Shown piece after piece: positions 49,522 through 60,052 of a stretch of 64,000 bases of DNA; the first letter of the stretch is position 1; every line of letters begins with the position of its first letter. The notes beneath the pieces were generated by a model, which made no database searches, was not told the origin of the DNA, and saw only the letters and a program-made list of their open reading frames with translations. The DNA lies in contig NZ_FUKN01000011.1 in NCBI RefSeq assembly GCF_900163785.1, positions 62,001 to 126,000 of the forward strand, in the 5' to 3' direction. The DNA comes from Psychrobacter sp. JB385. Its GTDB lineage: Bacteria > Pseudomonadota > Gammaproteobacteria > Pseudomonadales > Moraxellaceae. The position numbers and the translations under genes were made by a program.

Positions 49522-50739
49522 TCATTGAGCGGCGTTTAGTTTTTCATACTGTTCATTGATTGCCCATGTTATGTGTTCATCAAGGACATCATTATGTTTG
49601 CCGAGTTTCGATTGCAAATGTGTGATGACGGCTTCGCTACCATTCGCATTACCAAGCCCAACCGCAATATTACGTAAAAAATTGACATAGCCTGTACGTC
49701 TGAGTGGACTACCTTCAGTCTTTTTCATAAAGTCAGCTTCTTGCCATTGCCATAATTCCAATAAACTGCTGTTATCAAGATTATGTCGCGGTGCAAAGTC
49801 ATCTACAGGCGTGAGGTTGGCGTAACGATTCCATGGGCAAATAAGCTGGCAATCATCACAACCGAAAATACGATTGCCAATGGCACGGCGGTATTTGTGA
49901 TCAATGATACCGTCATGTTCGATAGTGAGATATGAGATACAGGCAGAAGCATTAAGCTCATAGGGTGCGACGATGGCTTGGGTAGGGCAGATGTCGATGC
50001 AAGCACTACAACTCCCACAGTGGGCCTTAACAGGTTGGTCATCGGGCAATTCAAGACTGACAAACAACTCGCCCAGCACAAAAAATGAACCTGCTTGCTT
50101 GTTGAGCAATAAGGTATGCTTTCCTGTCCAGCCAAGCCCTGCTGCTTCTGCGATAGGACGCTCGAAAATAGGCGCCGAATCACTAAAGGGTCTAAAAATA
50201 AAATCTTGGTCTGAGCCAATATTGAGGTGTTGCCATTCAGGAAGCATGGTTTCGATATTCAATGCGAGCTGCTTTAAACGACTGCGCATGGTTTTATGGT
50301 AATCCCGCCCTCTAGCATACCGTGCAATAATACCCTGATTAGGATGGTCATTATCACTGACCGTGCGAGATTTTGGCGTTTGGGTCAGATAGTCCATACG
50401 CACACTGATGATGGTCTTTGCTCCTTCTACCAATTGGTCAGGATTTGCGCGCAGATGATGATTGTTATGCATGAATTGCAACTGACCTTCATAGCCTTTT
50501 TCTAACCATTGCTGCAATTGCAAGATTTGCTGAGCAAATAGAGGGTGATGAACCGATAAGAAACCGCAGTCAGCGAATCCCAGCGCCTGAGCTTGAGTCT
50601 TAATCCAGTGTTTGACATCCGTAGTAGTGACAAACGCTGGCGTATTGCTCACGGCAATCTTCTTTTTAGGGATGGAGCTATTAGCTGATACCTGTTTAAG
50701 GGCAGTATCTGATAAGTTCGGTTTAGATGAGTGATTCAT
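49522..50739 (-). CDS. queG: Epoxyqueuosine reductase
   Basis: QueG reduces epoxyqueuosine to queuosine in tRNA, using cobalamin and two iron-sulfur clusters. The protein is about 405 residues. It shows the N-terminal DUF1730-like part with GFADCGF and RYARGRDYHKTMRSRL, then two ferredoxin clusters (CGSCSACIDICPTQA and CDDCQLICPWNR) and a HEAT-like C-terminus. A polar N-terminal extension of about 35 residues precedes it. The ATG at 50739 is chosen over a TTG three codons earlier. Divergent to nnr, as the E. coli pair yjeS/yjeF is adjacent. Confidence 0.94.
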   Translation of the reverse strand: MNHSSKPNLSDTALKQVSANSSIPKKKIAVSNTPAFVTTTDVKHWIKTQAQALGFADCGFLSVHHPLFAQQILQLQQWLEKGYEGQLQFMHNNHHLRANPDQLVEGAKTIISVRMDYLTQTPKSRTVSDNDHPNQGIIARYARGRDYHKTMRSRLKQLALNIETMLPEWQHLNIGSDQDFIFRPFSDSAPIFERPIAEAAGLGWTGKHTLLLNKQAGSFFVLGELFVSLELPDDQPVKAHCGSCSACIDICPTQAIVAPYELNASACISYLTIEHDGIIDHKYRRAIGNRIFGCDDCQLICPWNRYANLTPVDDFAPRHNLDNSSLLELWQWQEADFMKKTEGSPLRRTGYVNFLRNIAVGLGNANGSEAVITHLQSKLGKHNDVLDEHITWAINEQYEKLNAAQ

Positions 50740-50933
50740 GTAGGGCAATAGGCAGTAATGTGAATACCGCTATGATAATCCAGTGAGCGACGAGCGCAAG
50801 TATAAAAGCCAAATAAACGCACATTCATATTAATACACACGGCAGAATTAGATTTGCTAAGCTAATGCCATTGAGAAATAAGAATACTTACATTACTAAA
50901 AAATACGTCTATAAAAATAATCGAGGACAAGTC

Positions 50934-52718
50934 ATGCCAAAATCTTCTAACTTACTAAACAAAAAAACGAACATACCTGTAGCACTTTATAGTAGTGAGC
51001 AAGTTTATGCGATGGAGCAAGCATGGTTTGGCCAAGGTTATGACAGTTTTGGATTGATGAAACAAGCAGCTTGGCAAATGTCGCAACAGATCGAACAGCT
51101 TTATGCAAAAAAGTATTTGCATGCTGACGAGTCAGATAATAATCAAGGTACTTATATCGAGACTCGAGAGCGCCGAGCTACTGTTTGGGTTGGGAGGGGC
51201 AACAATGGCGGTGATGGTTGGCTTATTGCTTATTATTTGCAACAGGTAGGCTGGCGCGTACAAGTGATAACAGTCGGTTTTGAGGATTGTGATTTTGAGA
51301 TAAGTGATGAGACCGACGTTTCTGATGCATCAAACGTACTAACCGATGCGGTAAAAGCATTAAAAATAGCGGTATCGGCTGGCTGTGATTATCAGCGCTT
51401 TGACGAGCAGAGTGCGGCCAGAAATATAGAGTTGCAATCAGATATTTATATTGATGCCTTATTTGGCATCGGATTAGATCGTGCACCTGAAGGTATTTAT
51501 CAGCAAGCCATTGATACCTTTAATCAGTTGGTGCAACAAACGCATGCGTTGGCTGTAGCAGTGGATATTCCAAGTGGATTGGTGGCGTCCACTGGCGAAG
51601 TATTTGATCGAATCGCCATACAGGCAGATGTGACCTTATGCCTGATTGCTAGAAAATTTGGTTTACACACCAAGGATGGGGCTGATTATAGTGGAGAAGT
51701 ACTGGATATACCGCTGATACCTTATGAGACCGTATCTGATCGACACAGTCGTCAGTCTCAAGGTATGAATAAGCTTGCCCCTGCTGCGATGCTGCTAACG
51801 GCCGCGCATCGTTTTAATACTCGTCGCCAAAATAGTTACAAAGGTAGTTACGGTCATGTTTTGGTCATCGGGGGCAATCGTGTCAATGGTTCACAAGGTA
51901 TGGGCGGCGCAGCGATATTGTCAGCTTCTAGCGCCATGGCAACAGGCACTGGAAAAATTACCGTTGCTTGTCACGAAGCTTTTCATGGTGCACTTTTGAC
52001 GTCACTACCAGATGCCATGACCATCGACTTACATGATGTAGAGGGCGTCAAACATTTGATGGAATCTGCCAGTATCATTGCTATCGGTATGGGGTTGGGG
52101 CGTGATGAAAAAGCGAGAGCAGTATTTATCAGCTATGTGGAAGCTGCTATGGCCAATCAAAAACCAATGGTTATCGATGCTGACGGTCTTTATCATTTGG
52201 CATCATTACAGACAGATGATCATAATCTGCTCTCTGAGTTACGCGAATACAGCAAGGATCATCAGGTTTGCTTGACACCGCACAGTGGTGAAGCGGCAAA
52301 TTTACTGAATAAAAAAATAAGTGAGGTAGAAAGCGATAGATTGGCTGCTATCAAGGAATGTGCTGAGACTTACGGCGGCGATTGGGTGTTAAAAGGCGCA
52401 GGTTCTTTGGTACTAGAGCAACGCTCAGGAAGGAAAAGTGTTTATGTTTGCGGTGTTGGTAATGCAGGTATGGCGACCGCTGGCATGGGTGATGTGTTGT
52501 CTGGGGTTACCGCTGGTCTACTGGCGCAACAAGATTTAGAAGCAGAGACGCGCAGCTTGCATCAAGCAGTGGTCATTCACGGTCTAGCCGGAGATATGCT
52601 GGTAAACCAAACAAGTCATCATGACAAGCGTACGCTATTGGTAGGACAACGAGGGCTACAGGCTCAAGATATGCCAGCAGCCATTCGTCATGTGATGCAG
52701 TTGGGAGTTCTTGCCTAA
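50934..52718 (+). CDS. nnr: Bifunctional NAD(P)HX epimerase/dehydratase
   Basis: This repair enzyme restores damaged (hydrated) NADH and NADPH. The 594-residue protein has the epimerase domain (about 14-270, GRGNNGGDGWLIAYYL and DIPSGLVASTGE) and the ADP-dependent dehydratase domain (about 285-585, GSYGHVLVIGGN, LTPHSGEAANLL, GNAGMATAGMGDVLSG). I chose the ATG at 50934, which has GAGG 7 bases upstream, over one 23 codons earlier. It ends 3 bases before the convergent DUF4124 gene. Confidence 0.95.
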   Translation: MPKSSNLLNKKTNIPVALYSSEQVYAMEQAWFGQGYDSFGLMKQAAWQMSQQIEQLYAKKYLHADESDNNQGTYIETRERRATVWVGRGNNGGDGWLIAYYLQQVGWRVQVITVGFEDCDFEISDETDVSDASNVLTDAVKALKIAVSAGCDYQRFDEQSAARNIELQSDIYIDALFGIGLDRAPEGIYQQAIDTFNQLVQQTHALAVAVDIPSGLVASTGEVFDRIAIQADVTLCLIARKFGLHTKDGADYSGEVLDIPLIPYETVSDRHSRQSQGMNKLAPAAMLLTAAHRFNTRRQNSYKGSYGHVLVIGGNRVNGSQGMGGAAILSASSAMATGTGKITVACHEAFHGALLTSLPDAMTIDLHDVEGVKHLMESASIIAIGMGLGRDEKARAVFISYVEAAMANQKPMVIDADGLYHLASLQTDDHNLLSELREYSKDHQVCLTPHSGEAANLLNKKISEVESDRLAAIKECAETYGGDWVLKGAGSLVLEQRSGRKSVYVCGVGNAGMATAGMGDVLSGVTAGLLAQQDLEAETRSLHQAVVIHGLAGDMLVNQTSHHDKRTLLVGQRGLQAQDMPAAIRHVMQLGVLA

Positions 52719-52721
52719 CAG

Positions 52722-53219
52722 TTAGGTAGAAGGGTTGTTGCAATATTGATTAATGGCTTGTTGCACACGCTCACGTTTCAGCTCGATTTCACGGCCATCC
52801 AAATACTGACGTTTGCCATTGGCGTCCATTTCATAAATGCGACCGCCAACGTTTAGGTTGGTCAAATTGTTTCGTAGCGACTGGCAACGCTGGGCATTGG
52901 CTTGCGCATCCTGTTCTTTAATCCGTGCTTCTAGCTGTGCCACGCGTTGTTCTTCAGCGCTTTGAGTATTGCTTCCTTGATTGGCCTCTGTTTTGCCTGC
53001 CATCTGTCCAGCATTGTTTTGTCTGCCATCACTGCGGAACTCGATGAGCTCAACATTTTTACCATTTTGCGGGGCATGTTGACTATATTTGACTTCACCG
53101 TGCGCACCAATAGATTTATAAACCTGAATCGCCTGACTGGCATTCATTGATAGCATTAACATACACGCAGTACTGATAAGCAGTTTGGCAGCATTATTTA
53201 TCTTAGACGCATATGCCAT
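52722..53219 (-). CDS. DUF4124-domain periplasmic protein
   Basis: This 165-residue protein has a signal peptide ending near NASQA (residues 26-30) and a DUF4124 core (IQVYKSIGAHGEVKYSQHAP). A Gln/Ala-rich helical part (about 75-120) and two cysteines (QRCQSLRNNL and QYCNN) follow. Function is unknown. I chose the ATG at 53219, with AGAGGG upstream. The open frame extends 33 codons further without signal-peptide character. Confidence 0.8.
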   Translation of the reverse strand: MAYASKINNAAKLLISTACMLMLSMNASQAIQVYKSIGAHGEVKYSQHAPQNGKNVELIEFRSDGRQNNAGQMAGKTEANQGSNTQSAEEQRVAQLEARIKEQDAQANAQRCQSLRNNLTNLNVGGRIYEMDANGKRQYLDGREIELKRERVQQAINQYCNNPST

Positions 53220-53382
53220 GGTTGCAACCCTCTTAATTGGTAAAACAAATGTAGGTATAAATATAACATCTGAACGTACTAATGAGACTAAAAAAATATG
53301 AACGCCTGATTTTAACAAATATTACTTATGAATGTATATTATTTAATAACCAATAGTTAGGTATAGGCTTTAGAATTTTTTC

Positions 53383-53414
53383 TTGACAATGGCTCATAAA
53401 CAATCGAATATAAT
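53383..53414 (+). promoter_or_regulatory. Candidate ilvI promoter
   Basis: A perfect TTGACA and a perfect TATAAT face ilvI. The spacing is 20 bases, longer than the ideal 17, so either the promoter is weak, needs an activator, or uses a different -35. Confidence 0.5.
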
Positions 53415-53528
53415 AGACGTTGATTGGTCAGTGAACGGCTTTTATTATATTGCCGTGGCACTTGAAAATAATAACCACGGGTTACTTATCGGTAGCTGAC
53501 GCAGTTTTATTTTCTTTGTGACAATGAT

Positions 53529-53633
53529 ATGAGAAATATAGTAGTCATAGGTATTACTATGAATAACCTTATACATTGTCTCCGGACTTATCTGTCTACA
53601 ATGACTAAGATAAACTTATTATTTGATATTTAA
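53529..53633 (+). CDS. Candidate branched-chain leader peptide of 34 residues
   Basis: The frame begins Met-Arg-Asn-Ile-Val-Val-Ile-Gly-Ile. Thirteen of its 34 residues are Ile, Val or Leu, with a cluster in the first nine. This composition and its place in the ilvI leader fit an attenuation leader peptide such as those of ilv operons. No good ribosome binding site stands upstream, and no strong terminator follows at once, so the call is uncertain. Confidence 0.35.
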   Translation: MRNIVVIGITMNNLIHCLRTYLSTMTKINLLFDI

Positions 53634-53701
53634 CTACGCATGATCCTAACGGTATTACTAAATTGGTATGGTATGTGAATATAGATTGTTTTGCTGAAAC
53701 A

Positions 53702-53727
53702 CTTATAAAGCCTAATAATTTTATAAG
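53702..53727 (+). repeat. AT-rich inverted repeat in the ilvI leader
   Basis: CTTATAAA and TTTATAAG flank a 10-base spacer. The stem is weak because it has only AT-rich pairs. Confidence 0.45.
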
Positions 53728-53922
53728 CTAGTATTGGCTATGAGAGTGATTGACTCTATCTATATTAAGGCATTTGTGTCCACCCATTCATACGAATACT
53801 GACTGATATTCATCATCAATAATAAGCCTCTTTTATAGATGCCTTTGCATCTTGTCACTGTATATCGATAAACGCCGTCACAAAACTGACCTTACATACA
53901 TTGCTGAAACACAGCGGGCACA

Positions 53923-53945
53923 AATTCTTGTCCTACACAAGAATT
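53923..53945 (+). repeat. Hairpin about 100 bases before ilvI
   Basis: AATTCTTGT and ACAAGAATT pair perfectly (9 bp) around CCTAC. A T-rich tract (TTTTTA) starts 9 bases later. It could take part in attenuation. Confidence 0.5.
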
Positions 53946-54041
53946 GGCATTCATTTTTATGAGATGGACAACAATGTGCAAACGTGGTTGTTTTCTTTTA
54001 TGAAATAACGCAATTTTTTGCCACAAAAAAGGGTGACGACA

Positions 54042-55868
54042 GTGACGCAAACTACGCAAAGTCCAAACATGACTGGACATACCCAAACGGGTAATGCTGC
54101 CAAAAACTTTGAAAAGAAACAACAACGTCTTGCTGAGAATACTGGTCAGCCTGTAAAGCTGTCTGGTGCTGAGATATTGGTTCAATCGCTGACTGATGAA
54201 GGCGTTGAATATATTTTTGGCTATCCAGGCGGTGCTGTACTGCATATTTATGACGCTTTGTTTCAACAAGATAATATCGAACATATCTTGGTGCGTCATG
54301 AGCAAGCGGCGGGTCACATGGCAGATGCTTACTCACGCGTGACAGGTAAGACAGGTGTCGTATTAGCAACGTCAGGTCCTGGTGCAACCAACACTGTGAC
54401 GGCTATTGCGACAGCTTTTATGGACTCAGTGCCGATGGTTGTAATCGCCGGTCAGGTGCCAAGTAGCCTTATTGGTGAAGACGCTTTCCAAGAAACCGAT
54501 ATGGTAGGTGTCTCACGTCCTATCGTGAAGCATAGCTTTCAAGTGCGTCATGCGAGCGAGATTCCAAGCATCGTCAAAAAAGCGTTTTATATTGCACAGT
54601 CTGGGCGTCCAGGCCCAGTAGTCATCGACGTGCCTAAAGACATGACGGCACCCAACGAAAAATTCGCGTACGAATATCCAGAAGAGGTGTTCATACGCTC
54701 GTATCAGCCTTCCTTAAAAGGTCATAGCGGTCAAATCAAAAAAGCCGTTGAGACCTTATTGTCTGCACAGCGTCCGGTGATTTATGCGGGTGGTGGCGTG
54801 ATTTGGAGTAAGGCACACGAAGAGCTGACAGATCTTGCTCATCGTCTAAATTTACCTGTGACCAACACGCTAATGGGTCTTGGTACTTTTCCTGGTTCTG
54901 ATCGTCAGTTTTTGGGTATGCTTGGTATGCACGGCACTTATGAAGCCAATATGACCATGCATCATGCTGATGTCATTTTGGCAGTTGGTGCGCGTTTTGA
55001 TGACCGTGTCACCAATAACGTCAAAAAATTCTGCCCAAATGCAACGATTATCCATATTGATATCGATCCGGCCTCTATTTCTAAAACGATTTTGGCTCAT
55101 ATTCCTATCGTTGGTGATGTGAAGTCTGTATTAACAGACATGCTAGATATTATTGGGCACGACAAAGAGCTTGAGCAACATGCACTACTTGATTGGTGGT
55201 CGCAGATCAATGAGTGGCGTAAACGTCATGGTCTGCGTTATGACACCAATACAGATAACGGCATTAAGCCACAAAATGTTGTGCAAGCATTATGCAAAAT
55301 CACCGATGGTAAAGCCATTATCACAAGTGATGTAGGTCAACATCAGATGTTTGCTGCACTATATTATACGTATGATGAGCCGCGTCAGTGGTTGAACTCA
55401 GGTGGTCTTGGTACGATGGGCGTAGGCCTACCGTATGCAATGGCAGCCAAGCTTGTCAATCCTGAGCGTGATGTGGTGTGTATTACTGGCGAAGGCTCTA
55501 TTCAGATGAATATCCAAGAGCTATCTACGTGCTTGCAGTACAATTTGCCAGTCAAGATTTTGAATCTAAACAACGCTCAGTTGGGTATGGTCAAACAGTG
55601 GCAGGACATGTTGTATGAAGGTCGTCATGCGCAGTCTTATATGAACTCGTTACCAGACTTTGTAAAATTGGCTGAAAGCTATGGTCATGTGGGCATTAAG
55701 ATTACCGACCCTGAGACCATGGAAGCACAGTTGGCTGAGGCCATGGCGATTAAAGACAGATTGGTATTTATTGACGTTTATGTCGATCGAGATGAGCATG
55801 TGTATCCGATGCAAATTGCTGGACAAGCCATGCGTGATATGTGGTTAACAAAAGGGGAGCGTACCTAA
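54042..55868 (+). CDS. ilvI: Acetolactate synthase large subunit
   Basis: The enzyme condenses pyruvate with pyruvate or 2-oxobutyrate, the first common step to valine, leucine and isoleucine. The 608-residue protein has the TPP glutamate in [17 protein letters not shown] contacts with [13 protein letters not shown], and the TPP/Mg motif [18 protein letters not shown] with [11 protein letters not shown]. The conserved start ([12 protein letters not shown]) is preceded by about 40 variable residues. I chose GTG at 54042, with AAGGG 8 bases upstream. An ATG at 54069 and a TTG at 54018 are alternatives. Its stop overlaps ilvH. Confidence 0.95.
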   Translation: MTQTTQSPNMTGHTQTGNAAKNFEKKQQRLAENTGQPVKLSGAEILVQSLTDEGVEYIFGYPGGAVLHIYDALFQQDNIEHILVRHEQAAGHMADAYSRVTGKTGVVLATSGPGATNTVTAIATAFMDSVPMVVIAGQVPSSLIGEDAFQETDMVGVSRPIVKHSFQVRHASEIPSIVKKAFYIAQSGRPGPVVIDVPKDMTAPNEKFAYEYPEEVFIRSYQPSLKGHSGQIKKAVETLLSAQRPVIYAGGGVIWSKAHEELTDLAHRLNLPVTNTLMGLGTFPGSDRQFLGMLGMHGTYEANMTMHHADVILAVGARFDDRVTNNVKKFCPNATIIHIDIDPASISKTILAHIPIVGDVKSVLTDMLDIIGHDKELEQHALLDWWSQINEWRKRHGLRYDTNTDNGIKPQNVVQALCKITDGKAIITSDVGQHQMFAALYYTYDEPRQWLNSGGLGTMGVGLPYAMAAKLVNPERDVVCITGEGSIQMNIQELSTCLQYNLPVKILNLNNAQLGMVKQWQDMLYEGRHAQSYMNSLPDFVKLAESYGHVGIKITDPETMEAQLAEAMAIKDRLVFIDVYVDRDEHVYPMQIAGQAMRDMWLTKGERT

Positions 55869-56365
55869 TGCAGCAACAACATCTTATTTCAGTATTAATG
55901 GAAAATGAAGCAGGTTCGTTGTCGCGATTGGTCGGCTTGTTCTCACAGCGTGGCTATAATATCGAAACACTCAACGTGGCGCCCACCGATGATCCAAGCA
56001 TTTCACGTTTGACATTAACGACCATTACGTCACCTGAAAGAATTGAACAAATTACCAAGCAATTGCATAAGTTGATTGAAGTCGTTAAAGTGCATAACTT
56101 ATCAGACACAGTGCATGTAGAGCGTGAGCTGATGCTGATCAAAGTACGTGCAACAGGTAACGTGCGTGAAGAAATAAAACGCAGTGCTGATATTTTTCGC
56201 GCCCAGATTGTTGACGTTAATGCAGCTTTATATACGATTCAAATCGTTGGCGACAAAGCAAAGTTAGATGGTTTTATCGACGTGATTGGTCGTGACCGTA
56301 TTATGGAAGTTGTGCGCTCGGGTGTGATTGGTATTGCTCGTGGCGAGAAAACCCTTAGCTTATAA
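55868..56365 (+). CDS. ilvH: Acetolactate synthase small subunit
   Basis: IlvH is the regulatory subunit that confers valine feedback. The 165-residue protein has the ACT domain (HLISVLMENEAGSLSRLVGL and RGYNIETLNVAPTDD) and a C-terminal domain with GVIGIARGEKTL. Its ATG overlaps the ilvI stop (TAATG), which fixes the start and couples translation. ilvC follows after about 150 bases. Confidence 0.97.
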   Translation: MQQQHLISVLMENEAGSLSRLVGLFSQRGYNIETLNVAPTDDPSISRLTLTTITSPERIEQITKQLHKLIEVVKVHNLSDTVHVERELMLIKVRATGNVREEIKRSADIFRAQIVDVNAALYTIQIVGDKAKLDGFIDVIGRDRIMEVVRSGVIGIARGEKTLSL

Positions 56366-56495
56366 CCAATGTTGGTTATGCCCAAACATCGCATTTTAAA
56401 CGTATTGATTTAGAATTTAACATCGCGCTTAGCGAGCAATTCATTTATTAAAGTGGCTGCAAACCAAGCGCTCATTTATCCATGGTAAGCCATGA

Positions 56496-57533
<1,038 letters not shown>

Positions 57534-57568
57534 GTCGTTATTTAACGCTAATATTATTAGTGAGTCAT

Positions 57569-57606
57569 AAAAAACCCACGTTATGAGAGCATAGCGTGGG
57601 TTTTTT
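57569..57606. terminator. Terminator after ilvC
   Basis: AAAAAACCCACGTTATG pairs with CATAGCGTGGGTTTTTT (one G-U) around AGAG, with a T-run on the plus strand and an A-run mirrored on the other. It can serve the small minus-strand ORF too. Confidence 0.95.
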
Positions 57607-57614
57607 AATGAGTA

Positions 57615-57794
57615 CTATTTGAGCAGGTTGTGATAGAGGTCTGAGCGCATGGCTTGAAAAGCGATTGTGAGTCCCCAATGTATACAATCGGCTTTATGTT
57701 CTTTAATTGATTGCTCAATAAGACGACGATCGGTATCTTGATTTGTCTTTGACAGGTCAGAGAGAACAAAAATTCCTTCATTTTTATTTTTCAT
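57615..57794 (-). CDS. Possible small protein of 59 residues
   Basis: The frame encodes a hydrophilic protein with charged-hydrophobic alternation (FVLSDLSKTNQDTDRRLIEQ), a central HKADCIHWGL and a C-terminal amphipathic stretch. I recognise no family. The mix of residues looks protein-like, and the frame ends just before the ilvC terminator, which could terminate it. No ribosome binding site is visible. Its start is only 19 bases from the divergent membrane-protein start, which argues against both being real as drawn. Confidence 0.45.
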   Translation of the reverse strand: MKNKNEGIFVLSDLSKTNQDTDRRLIEQSIKEHKADCIHWGLTIAFQAMRSDLYHNLLK

Positions 57795-57813
57795 AGATTA
57801 CAGGTTGTGTGTT

Positions 57814-58239
57814 GTGCAAATATCTAATCCTGACTGGCTAACGCCGCAATTCATATATGTTACTCTCAGCGCCGTAATAGCAGTGTTAATTTGGATACAA
57901 GGAGAAACGCTTAAGAAAACGAATGGCAAATTACCAAAGTCTAAGTTTTTCCAAATCAGCTCACTCCTAGACACCTTGTGGTTCTTTATTTCTGTAGTCA
58001 TGTTATATGTGATTGATCTAACGCCCTTAGCCATCACCGTCCCTGCGGCTTATGGTATTTATACGACTTTTGGTTGGATTTATGGCACCCGTCTCTTAAA
58101 ACGTAAAGGGGTTCCTGACTCTCCCAAAGACTTGGTCATACCAGCCAAATACATCGCTTATAGTCAGTCATTTTCGTTGATATTTTTCGCTCTTTGTTTG
58201 CTAGTGCTGAGTTCACCATGGCTACCCATATTTCAATAA
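57814..58239 (+). CDS. Small polytopic membrane protein of unknown function
   Basis: This roughly 141-residue protein has about four transmembrane helices (near residues 11-28, 48-68, 72-92 and 115-135). The loop between helices 3 and 4 is basic (TRLLKRKGVPDSPKD). No family is recognised with confidence. No ATG start is available near the N-terminus. GTG at 57814 has AGG 9 bases upstream, and TTG at 57805 is the alternative. Confidence 0.65.
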   Translation: MQISNPDWLTPQFIYVTLSAVIAVLIWIQGETLKKTNGKLPKSKFFQISSLLDTLWFFISVVMLYVIDLTPLAITVPAAYGIYTTFGWIYGTRLLKRKGVPDSPKDLVIPAKYIAYSQSFSLIFFALCLLVLSSPWLPIFQ

Positions 58240-58617
58240 AATATTTTTGTATTGTTACTCACTAGGTATCTTTGTGGTGGATTCTTCAAATCAAATCATT
58301 GGTTTTTATTTAAGCTCTGAACATTTAATGATAAAATTATATTTAATATCAGTAGTATAGGCGAGTGCTTGCTTGACAAATTGGTCCTCTTAGAGCGGTT
58401 ATAATTGTTTACAAAAATCATCAATTTAACCAGTTGCGATTAAGAAAAGCTGCTATAATCAAGTGGTATTCAAAGATTTTTGGGCGAAAACCTTATGTTA
58501 ACTCTGAGGTAGTTTGGTGGTTTTAATCATCAAACCAAGCAAAAAATAGTTTGGGTATATATCAATTAATCGGTGACGACACAAGTCTCGCCAACAGTTA
58601 AAGAGTTAGGAAAATTT
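58240..58617. other. Cold-shock gene promoter region and long leader
   Basis: The 378-base gap contains an extended -10 (58451-58459) and a leader of about 150 bases. The leader has a hairpin GTTTGGTG (58512-58519) with CATCAAAC (58528-58535). A separate TTGACA (58373-58378) and TATAAT (58400-58405) lie 21 bases apart, so they are unlikely to work together. Confidence 0.55.
58451..58459 (+). promoter_or_regulatory. Extended -10 promoter of the cold-shock gene
   Basis: TG-C-TATAAT lies about 160 bases before the start codon, giving a long untranslated leader like that of E. coli cspA. Confidence 0.65.
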
Positions 58618-58830
58618 ATGTCAGATAAAGTTGAAGGCACTGTAAAGTGGTTTAATGAAGCTAAAGGTTTTGGTTTTATTGCTCAAGACAATGGCGGACA
58701 AGATGTATTCGCTCACTACAGCGCTATCCAAGGCAATGGTTTCAAAACTCTAGCCGAAGGCCAAAAAGTGTCTTTCATCTTAGGTGATGGCAAAAAAGGC
58801 CCACAGGCTGAGCAAATCGAAGCTATCTAA
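58618..58830 (+). CDS. Cold-shock domain protein (CspA family)
   Basis: This 70-residue protein is a single cold-shock domain that binds single-stranded RNA or DNA and melts secondary structure. RNP1 is KGFGFI and RNP2 is DVFAHY. It starts [22 protein letters not shown] lies 6 bases before the ATG at 58618. The frame runs upstream but does not match the family. The long leader suggests post-transcriptional cold regulation. Confidence 0.96.
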   Translation: MSDKVEGTVKWFNEAKGFGFIAQDNGGQDVFAHYSAIQGNGFKTLAEGQKVSFILGDGKKGPQAEQIEAI

Positions 58831-58942
58831 TCTAATTTTTTATTGAATAAACTGATTTTCAGCGAGTTTAGTAATAGTTAGATTACAAATATGCATTGAT
58901 TACTTTGTTTGTTAAAACAATAAAAATACTGTTTCGACTTCA

Positions 58943-58976
58943 AAAAAAAGCAACCTCTCATCAGGTTGCTTTTTTT
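58943..58976. terminator. Terminator after the cold-shock gene
   Basis: AAAAAAAGCAACCT and AGGTTGCTTTTTTT form a perfect 14-bp stem around CTCATC, with a T-run. Confidence 0.95.
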
Positions 58977-59078
58977 ATACTTTTTTTATGACACGATAAA
59001 ATGATGGCTGTGGACGACAAATACTATCTAATAATAAAAATACTGATGTGAAAAACAGGCAGTAAAAAAGGATGTGCT

Positions 59079-59642
59079 ATGAAATGGGAAACGTGGTTAT
59101 TAATGGATTGGCAGCAAGTGTTAGGTATTTCTCTATCGGCGATAGGGTTTTATATAGGGCTTATGTTATTCACACGGTTGATGGGACTGCGCAGTTTCTC
59201 TAAGCTATCAAGTCATGACTTTGCCATGACAGTGGCTATCGGTAGTATCCTTGCTTCAACGGTGATATCTGAAACACCAGCATTATTGCAGGGATTGTTT
59301 GCAGTGGCTGTATTGTTTTTAATACAAGGCGTCATATCGCTTTTCAGACGAAAAGTGAAGCCATTAAAAGCTTTAATCGACAATCAAGCCATCATATTAA
59401 TGGCGCATGGTGAGTATTTTTGGGATAATTTAAAAGAAGCAAACCTTGCTACCAGTGACGTTCAAGAAGTATTACGTAAAAATGGTATCAAATCCAAAAC
59501 CGAAGTGTTTGCCGTTATTATGGAAACCACAGGTGATATGAGTGTGATAAAAAATAATAAGGTGACACCTGACTGGAGTTTGTTCAACGATGTGCGCGAC
59601 AGTGAGCTATTGATTACAACTGATAAGTGCTCATCACAATAA
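59079..59642 (+). CDS. DUF421 (YetF-like) membrane protein
   Basis: This 187-residue protein has three N-terminal transmembrane helices (about residues 13-32, 44-62, 66-86) and a soluble C-terminal domain with LIDNQAIILMAHGEYFWDNL and KSKTEVFAVIMETTGDMSVI. The RLMGLRSFSKLSSHDFAMTV segment between helices 1 and 2 is typical of DUF421. Function is unknown; related Bacillus proteins affect membrane or spore properties. AAAGGATG lies before the ATG. Confidence 0.85.
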   Translation: MKWETWLLMDWQQVLGISLSAIGFYIGLMLFTRLMGLRSFSKLSSHDFAMTVAIGSILASTVISETPALLQGLFAVAVLFLIQGVISLFRRKVKPLKALIDNQAIILMAHGEYFWDNLKEANLATSDVQEVLRKNGIKSKTEVFAVIMETTGDMSVIKNNKVTPDWSLFNDVRDSELLITTDKCSSQ

Positions 59643-60052
59643 ATCTTCGGTAATCTGGTGGCTTTAAAGAGATAAATAATAACAAAACGTTATGTAGACA
59701 GAGTGTTAGCGATGCTATAAAGGTATGACCAGTGAGGTATTTAAGCAAAAAATGATGAAATCATACGCTTATAAACTATTTTTTATGAAATAGTGACAAA
59801 TTTATGACGCATTATTCACGGCGTTGTCTTGACGTGGTGCCTGTGCTCACGCAAGATACATAGGTCTGATAATAATGATTGGCTTGGCTTTGGCCTCTGT
59901 GTCTCACGGAGTCAATAGTACTAGCATCGGCTTATATAACTGAACTCTGTTTTTGCTGAGCAATCATCACTTTAAGTACAACTTTGAACAACCCTGAACC
60001 CTTGGTTCTTAACTGATAATTTTAACTCATAACATTAATAAACGAGGAACGT
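59643..60052. other. Upstream region of etfB
   Basis: This 410-base gap carries the etfBA promoter. A TTGACG (near 59830) is visible but has no clear -10 partner. A 22-codon frame near 59725 is too short to support. No RNA gene is seen. Confidence 0.45.

Larger units (their letters stand above)
53220..54041. other. ilvI upstream region and long leader
   Basis: This gap of more than 800 bases separates the DUF4124 gene from ilvI. It holds promoter-like boxes (53383-53414), an inverted repeat CCGTGG/CCACGG (53453-53480), the candidate leader peptide (53529-53633) and further hairpins at 53702-53727 and 53923-53945. The leader would be over 600 bases long. Confidence 0.6.

Noticed and set aside
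58373..58405. TTGACA and TATAAT upstream of the cold-shock gene
   Set aside because: The two boxes are 21 bases apart, too far for a normal sigma-70 promoter. The extended -10 at 58451 is preferred.
59725..59793. Short frame of about 22 codons before etfB
   Set aside because: Too short, with Lys/Met/Phe bias typical of AT-rich non-coding DNA.
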